In this document: piece after piece, positions 1 to 8,448 of the stretch
Layout: each line of letters opens with the position of its first letter
How positions within the stretch are numbered: position 1 is the stretch's first letter
IMG/VR virus record: IMGVR_UViG_3300044641_009589
Span: 1 to 64,000 of that record
Length of the DNA stretch: 64,000 bases
From: a virus
Strand: one strand, 5' to 3'
The notes under the pieces: model-generated
What the model saw: only the letters and a program-made list of their open reading frames with translations
The model's database searches: none
What the model was told of the DNA's origin: nothing
Made by a program: the position numbers and the translations under genes

Positions 1-620
1 GCAACTTCTGTGCACGCAAATCCGCCGAAGTCTCCAACTACAGAGCAGCAAGCACCGGCTTGAGATACAGCAAAACCACATTTGCGAACCCATAGCTGCT
101 TGAGCAAGTCAACCATTTCGTTAATTTGTGCATCAGTAATATTGCCGCACGGACCAGTTCCGTACACGCCGTCTTCACCCATTTGGCAATTAAGGTATCG
201 TACGAATCTTTCAGCTAGACCACCTGGACCCCACACAGAACCCCATGTTGCTGGGTCTGTTGGGTTAAACTCAGGGTGACTCCTAATCCAAGTTAATGGC
301 TCATCTCTATCGGTAACTTGACCAACGCCCACAACTGAGCCTAGTGGCGGACCAGCATATACTGGAGTGCACCCGTATTCAAGACCTAGCGGGTTCGGCT
401 GACAGTACATACTAGTAATAATCCAATCGTACGCCGTCCTGATTGTGTAACTATAGTCCATCCGCGCTGGGATACTCACACCACAGATATCAAATGTTTC
501 ACCCCCTCCACCACCCATAAGATCTTCATTTGCACTGTCAGGCTTTTTTAAAAGCGTTGGCGGTGGTGGTGTTTGTTTTAGTGCCGTTAATCTAATTTTT
601 TCTTCTATTGACTTTTTCAT
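1..620 (-). CDS. Cys-rich late protein, copy 1 of 3 (3' end outside window)
   Basis: Start ATG is the complement of 618-620; the frame stays open to base 1, so the C-terminus is missing. The N-terminus MKKSIEEKIRLTALKQ is nearly the same as that of the next gene (MNKSIEDKIRLIALKQ), followed by a Pro-rich stretch and a MGGGG motif. The visible end reads CGFAVSQAGACCSVVGDFGG, the start of the Cys-rich module shared by the next two genes. This is the promoter-distal member of a tandem paralog cluster. The position on the structural strand and the family pattern suggest a virion or head-associated protein (inference). The function is unknown. Confidence 0.85.
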   Translation of the reverse strand, partial: MKKSIEEKIRLTALKQTPPPPTLLKKPDSANEDLMGGGGGETFDICGVSIPARMDYSYTIRTAYDWIITSMYCQPNPLGLEYGCTPVYAGPPLGSVVGVGQVTDRDEPLTWIRSHPEFNPTDPATWGSVWGPGGLAERFVRYLNCQMGEDGVYGTGPCGNITDAQINEMVDLLKQLWVRKCGFAVSQAGACCSVVGDFGGFACTEV

Positions 621-622
621 AT

Positions 623-1390
623 TCAACCTTTTATCTTTTTCATTACAGCAGACACAAGATCCATAGCTTTTTTATTTTCTTTTTGCATATTCAATGGGTT
701 TGCCGCCAGACCACAGTTGTTACCACCAATTTGTTGGCAGCTTTTTCCAGGGTAAAATGTTCCCTCACACCCAAAACCAGCAGTTTCAGTGCATGCAAAC
801 CCACCAAAATCACCAACTACTGTGCAGCAGGCACCAGCTTGAGATACAATAAATCCACATTTACGAATATAAAGCTGGCGAACAAGATCAACCATTGCAT
901 TTATTTGATCTTGTGGGCACGGCCCGCCTTCGATATCGGGGCCACCGGGTGGACCTGGGCAAGCAAACCACCTTACTTGATCTTCAACATATTCACTAGA
1001 CCCAAACAAAGAACCCCATGTTTCAGGGTTTATAGGATCAAACTCTGGATGTATTCTTTGCCAAAGCAAAGGCAGATCCCTATCCGTTACAGTTACGTCT
1101 ATAGGCATTGTTCCATCTATAGGCTCTGCAAGGGATAGTCCATTGCACACACTAGGATTACCAGGATTAAGACCCATCCTACAATACATAGACTCTACCA
1201 TAATAGTGTATACTTTAATAACGATATCTGCGTATCTTGATGGTATTGTTATCCCGCAAACTTGATTGTTTGAGCCGCCACCCATTAAACTTTCTTCTGT
1301 AGACTCTGGTGTTTTTAATACGGTTGGCGGTGGCGGAACCGCTTGTTTCAAAGCGATTAGTCTGATCTTATCTTCTATTGATTTGTTCAT
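623..1390 (-). CDS. Cys-rich late protein, copy 2 of 3
   Basis: 255 residues. It has a basic amphipathic N-terminal helix, a PPPPT linker, a central region with WGSLFGSSE and HPEFDPINPETWGS segments, and a C-terminal Cys-rich module. The module has the pattern GACCxVVGDFGGFxCTE, then CxGTFYPGKSCQQIGGNNCG. It ends in a short basic helix (MDLVSAVMKKIKG). It shares all of these with the partial gene downstream, and the Cys-rich module with the gene upstream. GACC...GTFxxGxxC modules occur in phage and bacterial extracellular or virion proteins, probably disulfide-stabilised (family knowledge; exact family not assigned). A late-promoter-like GTGTATAAG lies 17 nt upstream of the start and overlaps the stop codon of the upstream gene. 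Confidence 0.85.
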   Translation of the reverse strand: MNKSIEDKIRLIALKQAVPPPPTVLKTPESTEESLMGGGSNNQVCGITIPSRYADIVIKVYTIMVESMYCRMGLNPGNPSVCNGLSLAEPIDGTMPIDVTVTDRDLPLLWQRIHPEFDPINPETWGSLFGSSEYVEDQVRWFACPGPPGGPDIEGGPCPQDQINAMVDLVRQLYIRKCGFIVSQAGACCTVVGDFGGFACTETAGFGCEGTFYPGKSCQQIGGNNCGLAANPLNMQKENKKAMDLVSAVMKKIKG

Positions 1391-1398
1391 TATAACAC

Positions 1399-1407
1399 CT
1401 TATACAC
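1399..1407 (-). promoter_or_regulatory. late-promoter-like GTGTATAAG
   Basis: The minus-strand GTGTATAAG overlaps the stop of the upstream Cys-rich gene and lies 17 nt from the ATG at 1390. Confidence 0.5.
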
Positions 1408-2341
1408 CACCCCTTAGGGCTTTTATTATCATATCAGTTATCGAAGCCGTACCAAGCTGCGTGTTTTCTCTTTTCGAAGGAGCTATTACGCTGACTTTGC
1501 TTTTCCCGCAGTTGTCGCCTCCGATTTGTTCGCAGGTTTTTCCAGAATAAAACGTTCCGTTTTGACATTCTCCTGGCCCACCAACCTGCGTACACGAGAA
1601 ACCTCCGAAATCTCCAGCAACAGAACAACATGCCCCAGATGTAGCCTCTGCTCGTATACCGCATCTAGCATCAAACATCATTTTTGCGAGCTGCAGCCCT
1701 CCAGGCGTAAAGAACGGGCTAGATGTAATAGAGCGTGAGTACGGGTGAGTACCATCCCAAAACTGCTGCCATATGGCTGGGGTTGTCGGAGCCTGCATGT
1801 CAGGCTCTGTTAATCGCGTTGGCCCGAATACGTTTACCCAGTTTCCTGGGATCGTCGTATCCGCTGGGTATCGACCAGTAAGATACTCAATAAGCATTCT
1901 GTATGTTCTAGGGACCGCCTCAAGCGGATTATCTACTGATCCAGCATAATTACTAATCACACCAGCCATTCCAAGGCTTGCAAAAGACGGACATCCAGCT
2001 GGAAGCTGTCTTGGTGCCGGCTCGTGTACGTCACCAAACCCACCGCCACTAGAGCAATACCACTTGTAATAATCGTACTGCAAATAAGCGTCTAGGCACT
2101 GGCATACCTGTGATGATGAGGCTGAAGTGCATGTTGGACACAGATCTTTTGCCGTAGCGTCTCTGTACACGTAATTCAAAGGATCTGTTGCAACTTCTAT
2201 AGGATTTCCGCGCTCGTCCTCGGTTTTAGTTGTTGGATTTGCTACAACCTGAAATCGACCCTCTGGCCTCCGACAATCAGCGGCGGTGGCTTTGTTTGCA
2301 ACCAAAAGACGTTTTATTTTTTGTTCTAATTTGTTATTCAC
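1400..2341 (-). CDS. Cys-rich late protein, copy 3 of 3
   Basis: 313 residues. The N-terminus MNNKLEQKIKRLLVANK is a basic helix as in the two downstream paralogs, but the middle diverges and carries CPTCTSASSSQVCQC. The C-terminal module (GACCSVAGDFGGFSCTQ, then CQNGTFYSGKTCEQIGGDNC) is the best conserved part, and a final helix (SITDMIIKALRGGV) follows. The start overlaps the stop of the upstream gene, so the two are probably co-transcribed and coupled. Its stop codon TAA is part of the GTGTATAA motif that may drive the next gene. The role is unknown; a virion structural or internal head protein is the favoured inference. Confidence 0.85.
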   Translation of the reverse strand: MNNKLEQKIKRLLVANKATAADCRRPEGRFQVVANPTTKTEDERGNPIEVATDPLNYVYRDATAKDLCPTCTSASSSQVCQCLDAYLQYDYYKWYCSSGGGFGDVHEPAPRQLPAGCPSFASLGMAGVISNYAGSVDNPLEAVPRTYRMLIEYLTGRYPADTTIPGNWVNVFGPTRLTEPDMQAPTTPAIWQQFWDGTHPYSRSITSSPFFTPGGLQLAKMMFDARCGIRAEATSGACCSVAGDFGGFSCTQVGGPGECQNGTFYSGKTCEQIGGDNCGKSKVSVIAPSKRENTQLGTASITDMIIKALRGGV

Positions 2342-2940
2342 TTTTTCCCCTTGCTAGAAAGCCTGTGCGTTCCCGGTAGTAGATCTGTGTCAAACGGCTT
2401 TCTTTTGAAAGACCCAGTTCTAAGTGCGTGTAAAAAACCGTTCACCCTTCCGTATCCCCACTGGTCTGCGCTTCGTACATTTGGTCTTACGCTTTGCGGA
2501 TTTGTTTTGTAAGCGCCGATACCTCTTCTGAAAACAGTAATTAAAGTGGAGACTCTTATTTTATGTTTTCCTTTTTTATTGTAGTCGTCAGCTTTTTTCT
2601 TTAGCGTGCTGCGAACAGAATCGCTTACGTAATCTCCACCCTGTGTAAAATACGACTTAAGGAAAGCATCAAAAGAAACTGGGCCTTCACACTCTAGAAA
2701 ATCGATATCGTCTATACTTAGCTCTTCAGCCTTGGACATCTTCTTCTTGTATTTGGAAAGATTGTTGTGCAGGGCTTCACGCGAAGAACAGGGCAAATAA
2801 TAAGTAGTATCGGCCTTTAATCCAGCCTGTTTTCCATCTATATTATAAAACTCTTGTGTTCCGCCACAGCCTAGTTTTTTAGCCATGTTTTCTGCGGCCT
2901 CACGAGTTGTAAAAATATAATCTGGTTCTTTGGTATCCAT
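2338..2940 (-). CDS. phage-conserved protein with SVRPNV..QWGYGRVNGF domain
   Basis: 200 residues from ATG 2940. A longer frame starting at 2997 is less likely because it would run through the promoter motif at 2951-2962. The first third (FTTREAAENMAKKLGC, then YYLPC) resembles a short Cys/Gly motif that also occurs in the middle of the prohead protease of this phage (FFTAKEAESVGKIKLGC). The C-terminal third (RRGIGAYKTNPQSVRPNV, then QWGYGRVNGF) is a signature I recognise from many phage structural regions, possibly the family called DUF5824, though the name is not certain. First gene of the minus-strand block 2940 to 1. Function unknown. Confidence 0.8.
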   Translation of the reverse strand: MDTKEPDYIFTTREAAENMAKKLGCGGTQEFYNIDGKQAGLKADTTYYLPCSSREALHNNLSKYKKKMSKAEELSIDDIDFLECEGPVSFDAFLKSYFTQGGDYVSDSVRSTLKKKADDYNKKGKHKIRVSTLITVFRRGIGAYKTNPQSVRPNVRSADQWGYGRVNGFLHALRTGSFKRKPFDTDLLPGTHRLSSKGKK

Positions 2941-2950
2941 AACTGTACTT

Positions 2951-2962
2951 TTATTTATACAC
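2951..2962 (-). promoter_or_regulatory. late-promoter-like GTGTATAAATAA
   Basis: On the minus strand this reads GTGTATAAATAA, 22 nt before the ATG at 2940, and is one of the fullest matches to the recurring motif. It resembles the TATAAATA late promoters of T4-like phages, preceded by GTG. It lies in a 34-bp divergent gap shared with the plus-strand glycosyltransferase. Confidence 0.6.
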
Positions 2963-2974
2963 CTATACTTAATT

Positions 2975-3952
2975 ATGCGAATAGCTTTTATAAACAACTT
3001 CTTTAACGCGGGAGGGTCGTCTCTTGCGTCTTTTAATTTAGCCCAGACACTTTCAAAAAACCACGAAATGATGTTTGCTGGATGTGTTGACGGTCCTTTT
3101 AGGGAAAAGTTCTCTAAGCTTGGGCAAACGTATCTGTTTGCAAATAATAACTTTGAGTACGATCAAAATCTTACGGATCATCTAAACAGGTTTTCCCCAG
3201 ATGTTATCCACATATTTGTGCCTGGCTCACAACAGCTGTCTTTCATTGGCACATTACCAAAGTGCAAGCTTTTCGCAAGTGTTTTATGTGGGCAGACTGT
3301 CGGTTTTGATACATCGAAATTTAACAAGATTTTTTTCAGCTCTGAGTATCAGCGCTCACTCAGCCCCAACGTTAGCAATTTTGAAATTGTTAAGTACGGT
3401 ATTTGCTCCACAGAGTCAATAACCCAGCAACGAGAAGCGCCTGTTTTTGGCCGCGTTTCAAGCTTCTGCCCATCAAAAATGATTCACGACACAATTTATT
3501 GTTCTGCGCGCATGCCAAACAATAATTTTATAATTGGCGGCGAGATTCTTGATCGACAGTATTTTGATGGTATTACAGCCTACCTAAATTACACAGACGC
3601 GAAAAACACTAATATATTTGCCAATGTGAGCGATGAACAAAAGCAGGAGATTATTAACTCCTGTGATGTTTATCATTATCCATCTTCTAACGAGGCCTTT
3701 TGTTTTTCAATACTTGAGGCTTTTTCTTGCGGAAAACCAGTCATCTCATACAGAAACTCTGCTATACCAGAAATGCTTGAGACAGACGAATGGCTGTGTG
3801 ACGACTTTGAATCTTTGTTAGAATTGACAAAAAAGATGGCTAGCACTTCGGCGCAAGATCGACAAACTATTGGCATGAAGAATTTCGATCTCTACAAGAA
3901 GTACGGTGTGGACATTTACGCCCAAAAAATCGAACAAGAATACCGTAACTGA
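2975..3952 (+). CDS. glycosyltransferase, GT-B fold (GT4-like)
   Basis: 325 residues from ATG 2975 (MRIAFINNFF). An upstream start at 2930 would add an unrelated hydrophobic stretch. The N-terminus IAFINNFFNAGGSSLASFNL matches the first beta-strand and Gly loop of GT4 enzymes. SSNEAFCFSILEAFSCGKPV carries the EX7E nucleotide-sugar-binding motif, followed by SYRNSAIPEMLE. It probably transfers a sugar from a nucleotide-sugar donor to an unknown acceptor (virion glycoprotein, host surface or DNA). It is first on the plus strand and separate from the larger glycosyltransferase cluster at 30-36 kb. Confidence 0.85.
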   Translation: MRIAFINNFFNAGGSSLASFNLAQTLSKNHEMMFAGCVDGPFREKFSKLGQTYLFANNNFEYDQNLTDHLNRFSPDVIHIFVPGSQQLSFIGTLPKCKLFASVLCGQTVGFDTSKFNKIFFSSEYQRSLSPNVSNFEIVKYGICSTESITQQREAPVFGRVSSFCPSKMIHDTIYCSARMPNNNFIIGGEILDRQYFDGITAYLNYTDAKNTNIFANVSDEQKQEIINSCDVYHYPSSNEAFCFSILEAFSCGKPVISYRNSAIPEMLETDEWLCDDFESLLELTKKMASTSAQDRQTIGMKNFDLYKKYGVDIYAQKIEQEYRN

Positions 3953-4003
3953 ATCTAAAAACCATGTGTATGCGAAGCTACTAATCCTACAATAAAAACC
4001 AAT

Positions 4004-5923
4004 ATGAGTCTACCAACACAGTACCAGCAGTTTATTCATTTGTCACGATACTCAAGATTTCAAGACGCGATTGGTCGGCGTGAGTCTTGGGACGAAACTG
4101 TTAACAGATACTTTGAGTTTTTTTCAAACCACCTAAAGACAAACTGCTCTTTTAATCTTGACAAGCAGCTTTTATCCGAACTAAAATCTGCAGTTCTTAA
4201 TCTTGAAATCATGCCAAGCATGCGCGCTCTAATGACTGCTGGCGAAGCTTTGCAGAGAGACAACGTTGCAGGGTATAATTGTTCTTATGTCACAGTCAGC
4301 AGAGTCCGCGCGTTTGATGAAATACTATACGTTCTCCTGTGCGGCACAGGAGTTGGATTCTCTGTTGAGCGACAATACGTCGAAAAGCTACCAACTATCG
4401 CTGAAGAGTTTACAAACAGCGAAACTACTATTGTCGTTCAAGATAGCAAGGCTGGCTGGGCTAAGGCATACAGAGAGCTGGTGTCCTTACTTATTGGAGG
4501 CCAAATTCCAAAATGGGACGTCTCAAAGGTTCGTCTTGCTGGCGCAAGACTCAAGACATTTGGTGGGCGTGCGTCTGGTCCGGGGCCATTGGAGGATCTC
4601 TTTAGATTCACTATTGATACTTTTAAAAAGGCTGCAGGAAGAAAACTCACTTCAATCGAATGCCATGATGTGGTCTGTAAAATTGCAGAAGTTGTCGTGG
4701 TTGGAGGTGTGCGAAGATCTGCACTTATATCGCTCAGCAATCTCACTGATGAAAGAATGCGGGATGCAAAATCAGGAGCTTGGTGGAACGAAAATCCCCA
4801 ACGCGGTCTTGCAAACAACTCCGTCGCCTATAAAGAAAGACCAGACATTGGTATCTTCATGGAAGAGTGGGTTTCGCTTTACAAGAGTAAAAGCGGCGAG
4901 CGTGGCATCTTTAATCGTGAAGCTTGCAAAAAAACTGTGGAAAAGCTAGGGGAAAGAAGAGACGCCTCATATGAGTTTGGAACAAATCCATGCTCTGAAA
5001 TTATTCTGCGAGACCGCGAGTTCTGTAATCTAACTGAGGTTGTTGTTCGGAACAACGATACAGAAGAGTCGCTTGAGAGAAAGGTTAGACTTGCAACTAT
5101 CCTTGGAACTTTTCAGGCGTCTTTGACTCACTTTCCGTACCTTTCATCTGAATGGAAAAACAATTGTGAAGAAGAGGCCCTGTTGGGCGTTTCTTTGACT
5201 GGCATAATGGACAATCCTTCTACAGCAACCGCCCGCAAAGAAACAGAAATGATGTTGGCTAGACTTAAGAAAGTAGCTATAGACACAAACAAAAAATACG
5301 CAAACAGCATTGGCATAAAGCCAGCAGCAGCAATCACTTGTGTAAAACCAAGCGGTACTGTTTCTCAGCTAGTCGATGCCGCTTCTGGAATTCACCCAAG
5401 ACACAACAACTACTACATCAGAACAGTCCGCGCTGACAGAAAAGATCCGCTTTGTAAGCTAATGATTGATCACGGCTTTCCACATGAGCCTTGTGTCATG
5501 AAGCCAGACTCAACAATGGTTTTCTCGTTTCCAGTGAAGGCCGAAGGATCTTTGACGAGAAACTCGCTTTCAGCAATCAAGCATCTTGAGGTTTGGCTAA
5601 TGTACCAAAGATATTGGTGCGAGCACAAACCATCAATTACTGTGACTGTTAAAGAAAATGAGTGGATGGATGTAGGTGCTTGGGTATATGCACACTTCGA
5701 TGAAATCAGCGGCATTTCCTTCTTGCCACACTCTGACCATTCTTACAGACAGGCGCCATATCAAGACTGCACGAAAGAAGAATACGAAAAGCTAAGTAAG
5801 TCAATGCCAAGCAATTTTGATTGGTCCTTGCTAAAGGATTACGAAAAGACTGACTCAACTGTCGGAACACAGACTTTTGCGTGCAGCGGCGATAAGTGTG
5901 AGCTTGTAGATATTACATCTTGA
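4004..5923 (+). CDS. nrdJ: adenosylcobalamin-dependent ribonucleotide reductase, class II monomeric
   Basis: 639 residues. It reduces ribonucleotides to deoxyribonucleotides using coenzyme B12 without a separate radical subunit. Key residues are visible: Cys93 (GYNCSYV) and Cys341 (EFCNLTEV) as the redox pair, Asn328/Cys330/Glu332 (NPCSEI) as the radical site, and the C-terminal shuttle pair Cys627/Cys632 (ACSGDKCEL). It is shorter than the Lactobacillus enzyme (about 739 residues), which is common in phages. A single-gene class II enzyme works with or without oxygen but needs cobalamin from the host. The dUTPase gene follows directly. A weak CTACAAT element precedes the start by 16 nt. Confidence 0.97.
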   Translation: MSLPTQYQQFIHLSRYSRFQDAIGRRESWDETVNRYFEFFSNHLKTNCSFNLDKQLLSELKSAVLNLEIMPSMRALMTAGEALQRDNVAGYNCSYVTVSRVRAFDEILYVLLCGTGVGFSVERQYVEKLPTIAEEFTNSETTIVVQDSKAGWAKAYRELVSLLIGGQIPKWDVSKVRLAGARLKTFGGRASGPGPLEDLFRFTIDTFKKAAGRKLTSIECHDVVCKIAEVVVVGGVRRSALISLSNLTDERMRDAKSGAWWNENPQRGLANNSVAYKERPDIGIFMEEWVSLYKSKSGERGIFNREACKKTVEKLGERRDASYEFGTNPCSEIILRDREFCNLTEVVVRNNDTEESLERKVRLATILGTFQASLTHFPYLSSEWKNNCEEEALLGVSLTGIMDNPSTATARKETEMMLARLKKVAIDTNKKYANSIGIKPAAAITCVKPSGTVSQLVDAASGIHPRHNNYYIRTVRADRKDPLCKLMIDHGFPHEPCVMKPDSTMVFSFPVKAEGSLTRNSLSAIKHLEVWLMYQRYWCEHKPSITVTVKENEWMDVGAWVYAHFDEISGISFLPHSDHSYRQAPYQDCTKEEYEKLSKSMPSNFDWSLLKDYEKTDSTVGTQTFACSGDKCELVDITS

Positions 5924-5931
5924 GAAAAACC

Positions 5932-6360
5932 ATGATAGTAAAAATTAAAAAACTTTCAGATAACGCTAAAATACCGGAATACGCAACACCAGGCTCAGCT
6001 GGTGTAGATCTTTGCTCGGCAATTTCAACTACAATAGAACCAGGAAAGATCGCACTTATAAAAACAAACATATCTATTGAAACGCCTCAAAACATTGAGG
6101 CTCAGATAAGATCGAGAAGCGGCCTTGCTTTTAAGAATGGTATTTTTGTTTTAAACGCACCTGGAACTATTGACTCTGACTATCGCGGTGACGTTGGTGT
6201 CATCTTAGCAAATTTTAGTGATAATGCATTTGATGTAAAAGTTGGTGATAGGATCGCCCAGATGGTGTTTGCAAAAGTCATCAAGCCTGCTTTCTCAGAG
6301 TCCTCAGACCTTTCCACAACATCAAGAGGAGAGGGCGGGTTTGGGCACACTGGTGTCTAG
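5932..6360 (+). CDS. dut: dUTP diphosphatase
   Basis: 142 residues. It hydrolyses dUTP to dUMP and PPi, keeps uracil out of DNA and supplies the dTMP precursor. All five trimeric dUTPase motifs are present: PGSAGVDLCS, RSRSGLA, GTIDSDYRG, RIAQMVF and the C-terminal RGEGGFGHTG arm. ATG 5932 is preferred; an in-frame TTG at 5920 overlapping the reductase stop is possible and would add MRKT. Translation is probably coupled to the reductase. Confidence 0.97.
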   Translation: MIVKIKKLSDNAKIPEYATPGSAGVDLCSAISTTIEPGKIALIKTNISIETPQNIEAQIRSRSGLAFKNGIFVLNAPGTIDSDYRGDVGVILANFSDNAFDVKVGDRIAQMVFAKVIKPAFSESSDLSTTSRGEGGFGHTGV

Positions 6361-6368
6361 TGTATTTA
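6360..6368 (+). promoter_or_regulatory. late-promoter-like GTGTATTTA
   Basis: Plus-strand GTGTATTTATG; its first base is the last base of the dUTPase stop. It lies 15 nt before the ATG at 6375. This suggests that the small genes from 6375 onward can be transcribed separately from the nucleotide genes. Confidence 0.5.
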
Positions 6369-6374
6369 TGATTG

Positions 6375-6743
6375 ATGAGCGCAGAGAAATATGTAAATGA
6401 AAATCGTAGTTCGCTGCTTTCAATATACTCACAAATATTGTCTGCAGAAGAGCTTTCCTGCGAGGTATTCGAAAAAAGAGTTGATGACAAAACTAAAAAA
6501 GATCTTTGTAGAAAGACTATAGTCGTTCATAAATATTTAAATGGCGAGGTTGATTTTCCGATCAATCTTGCCTTTTTAAAACCAAAAGATAGTCAAATTG
6601 TAGAGGAGCTTTATAGCATCATGCTGTGCGAAGAATTTGTAAAAGCCGGTAAATTAACAAGAACCGGCGATACATATGAGGCTATAATTGATTGGGATTT
6701 TAAAATAATTCCTAAATTTAAGAAATACGTTAAGGGCAAGTAA
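6375..6743 (+). CDS. hypothetical protein
   Basis: 122 residues, not recognised. It is mostly helical with charged residues, including a KKFxxYVKGK-like basic tail. ATG 6375 is preferred over TTG 6372. The stop overlaps the next start (TAATG). First of a run of small unknown genes between dUTPase and RecA. Confidence 0.75.
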   Translation: MSAEKYVNENRSSLLSIYSQILSAEELSCEVFEKRVDDKTKKDLCRKTIVVHKYLNGEVDFPINLAFLKPKDSQIVEELYSIMLCEEFVKAGKLTRTGDTYEAIIDWDFKIIPKFKKYVKGK

Positions 6744-7093
6744 TGCCTATATACCCATTTGATTGCCAAGCGTGCCAGCACCACTTTGAGATCTGGCTTA
6801 AAATGTCAGATGAAAGACCAACACAATGCCCATCTTGTGGATGTGATGGATGCTTGGCTCGTGATTTTTCTGGAATAAACACAGTTGTTGATTCCAACCA
6901 GCCAAAAACAATAGGCGATTTGGCTAACAAAAACACAGAAGATGCGGTTAAGAGAGGCGAGCTTCCAAAAAGTGCCCTTGATTGGGAATCAAATAAAAAG
7001 AAAAAACGAGAAGTAAAAAATCGAGCAAAGAAAATATCAGAAATGACTCAGCAACAAAAAACAGACTATATTATGACAGGCAAAATGCCATGA
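6743..7093 (+). CDS. FmdB-like zinc-ribbon protein
   Basis: 116 residues. The N-terminal 45 residues form a zinc ribbon: PIYPFDCQACQHHFEIWLKM, then QCPSCGC, matching the Y-x-C-x-x-C ... CPxCG pattern of the FmdB/CxxC_CXXC_SSSS family. A lysine-rich helix (about residues 75-100) follows. The role is probably nucleic-acid or protein binding; FmdB-like proteins are common in phages without a known function. It overlaps both neighbours by a few bases, so it belongs to the 6375-8864 operon. Confidence 0.8.
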   Translation: MPIYPFDCQACQHHFEIWLKMSDERPTQCPSCGCDGCLARDFSGINTVVDSNQPKTIGDLANKNTEDAVKRGELPKSALDWESNKKKKREVKNRAKKISEMTQQQKTDYIMTGKMP

Positions 7094-7389
7094 GTGTTGA
7101 AATTAAAAAAATAGATGACGAGCTTTCATGTTACACATTCATTTGTGATGATACTGGAAAAAGAATGCTAAATGTTTGGTCTCGATCTATTGTTGGAAAA
7201 ACACCAGTGCAAACAGTTGAGGCAAAATGGTTTAGCAGCGGATATGCAGGTTCTGGGCCATTTGAAATAGAGGGCGTTTTATCTTGTACACCAATTGATG
7301 ATTCAAGATTTAACACAGAGATAGTAGACTTTATGACCGATGAAATATCTGGAGACGTAAAGCTAACGGCTTTTGTAAAACAAAAATGA
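7090..7389 (+). CDS. hypothetical protein
   Basis: 99 residues, not recognised; beta-rich by appearance (YTFICDDTGKRMLNVWSRS). Start overlaps the zinc-ribbon gene stop (ATGA), indicating coupled translation. Confidence 0.7.
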   Translation: MSVEIKKIDDELSCYTFICDDTGKRMLNVWSRSIVGKTPVQTVEAKWFSSGYAGSGPFEIEGVLSCTPIDDSRFNTEIVDFMTDEISGDVKLTAFVKQK

Positions 7390-7721
7390 AATTTATAAAC
7401 TCAATAGATCAGCTTGGTGGCGAAAAGAAATACTCTAATGAGTATCTAAACGAATACGGTAATGCTAGTGAAGAGTCTAGAGCCTGCGCAAAAGTGCAGT
7501 CGTCAGACACTGGAACTAGATACTACATACTACAAAGCAACGCCCAAAGAAAGATATTTAACCCAATAATTGACGATTTTCACAAAAAGCTTCCTGGCAG
7601 GTCAGAGCATGAGTTTAAACTGACTGAATGCTCAAAAGAAGCATTCGACGCCTACGCGGATTATCTAAAAACAAAAAATCCTTTAATGCTTAAAAAAGCG
7701 GAGATTTGCGTAAAAAGATGA
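7386..7721 (+). CDS. hypothetical protein
   Basis: 111 residues, not recognised. It is mixed alpha/beta, with SDTGTRYYILQSNAQRKIF in the middle and a lysine-rich C-terminus. ATGA overlap with the gene before and after. Confidence 0.7.
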   Translation: MKFINSIDQLGGEKKYSNEYLNEYGNASEESRACAKVQSSDTGTRYYILQSNAQRKIFNPIIDDFHKKLPGRSEHEFKLTECSKEAFDAYADYLKTKNPLMLKKAEICVKR

Positions 7722-8005
7722 ACAAGGCAAAAGTAAAATCCATTCTTAGCCAATGCAAGAAATCAATAAACACAATCTTTGATGATGCTGAAGCGGCTAG
7801 GCTTAGTAAAGATCAGATGGAAGAAGTAATCGCTCTTATTTCAAGAAAAATAGAGGGCGAAACCAACAAGGAAAACGCCGATCTAGAAAAACCAGCACCA
7901 ATCAAGTCTCATGTTTTTAAGACAGGTGCTACTTCAGATGAAAGAGGCGCGTATGTTCATACTAAGTCAGCATCAGAAAAATTTGATCAAATGAACGGTA
8001 GATAA
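7718..8005 (+). CDS. hypothetical small helical protein
   Basis: 95 residues from ATG 7718, which overlaps the preceding stop; a TTG at 7706 is the only earlier option. The N-terminal half is predicted helical (SILSQCKKSINTIFDDAEAA), the C-terminal half polar. Not recognised. Confidence 0.7.
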   Translation: MNKAKVKSILSQCKKSINTIFDDAEAARLSKDQMEEVIALISRKIEGETNKENADLEKPAPIKSHVFKTGATSDERGAYVHTKSASEKFDQMNGR

Positions 8006-8007
8006 AA

Positions 8008-8448
8008 ATGAACACCTCTATTGATCCAAAGCTAAACATTTTCTGGTCAGTAAATCTTAAATCAGAAAAGACATGGTTTGATAAGCTAAATGATGATGGC
8101 GCTGAGTGGTTTAAGCTTTCAGACGCAATAGAATTTGGAGCAGAAGAAATACAATCAATGGCTCTTTGGGTTCACAAAAAGTTTCCAGAGCCACATATAA
8201 CCTCTGTTCCAGTCGCTCAGAATAAAGACGGTTACTTTTTTGGAAAGCGCGCATCAATTACTTTTGGTGACGGCAACGCCCAAGAGTTTATCGGCGCTGG
8301 ATATCTTGAAAATGATATCGTGAAAATTACTTGGTATAACAATTTACTCGAAGCTACTATGTTTGAGGAGCGCCCTCCGCAAGAATGCGGATTCTCTCTT
8401 ATAAGATGCAAGAACAAGAACACGACAGCAATTTCGTCTCAGGCTTAA
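8008..8448 (+). CDS. hypothetical protein
   Basis: 146 residues, not recognised; aromatic and beta-rich (LNIFWSVNLKSEKTWFDKL). The 3' end overlaps the next gene by about 43 nt. Same operon. Confidence 0.7.
   Translation: MNTSIDPKLNIFWSVNLKSEKTWFDKLNDDGAEWFKLSDAIEFGAEEIQSMALWVHKKFPEPHITSVPVAQNKDGYFFGKRASITFGDGNAQEFIGAGYLENDIVKITWYNNLLEATMFEERPPQECGFSLIRCKNKNTTAISSQA

Noticed and set aside
1204-1212. GTGTATACT inside a coding region on the opposite strand (also near 41350 and 51675)
   Set aside because: These matches lie in the middle of genes, point away from gene starts and lack the A/T-rich extension; they are expected by chance.
608-1550. Plus-strand frames across the Cys-rich genes
   Set aside because: The minus-strand genes have paralog conservation and coupled starts and stops; the plus-strand frames do not.
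4266-4949. 227-codon frame in another phase within nrdJ
   Set aside because: nrdJ has full family motifs across the region; the alternative product has no recognisable features.
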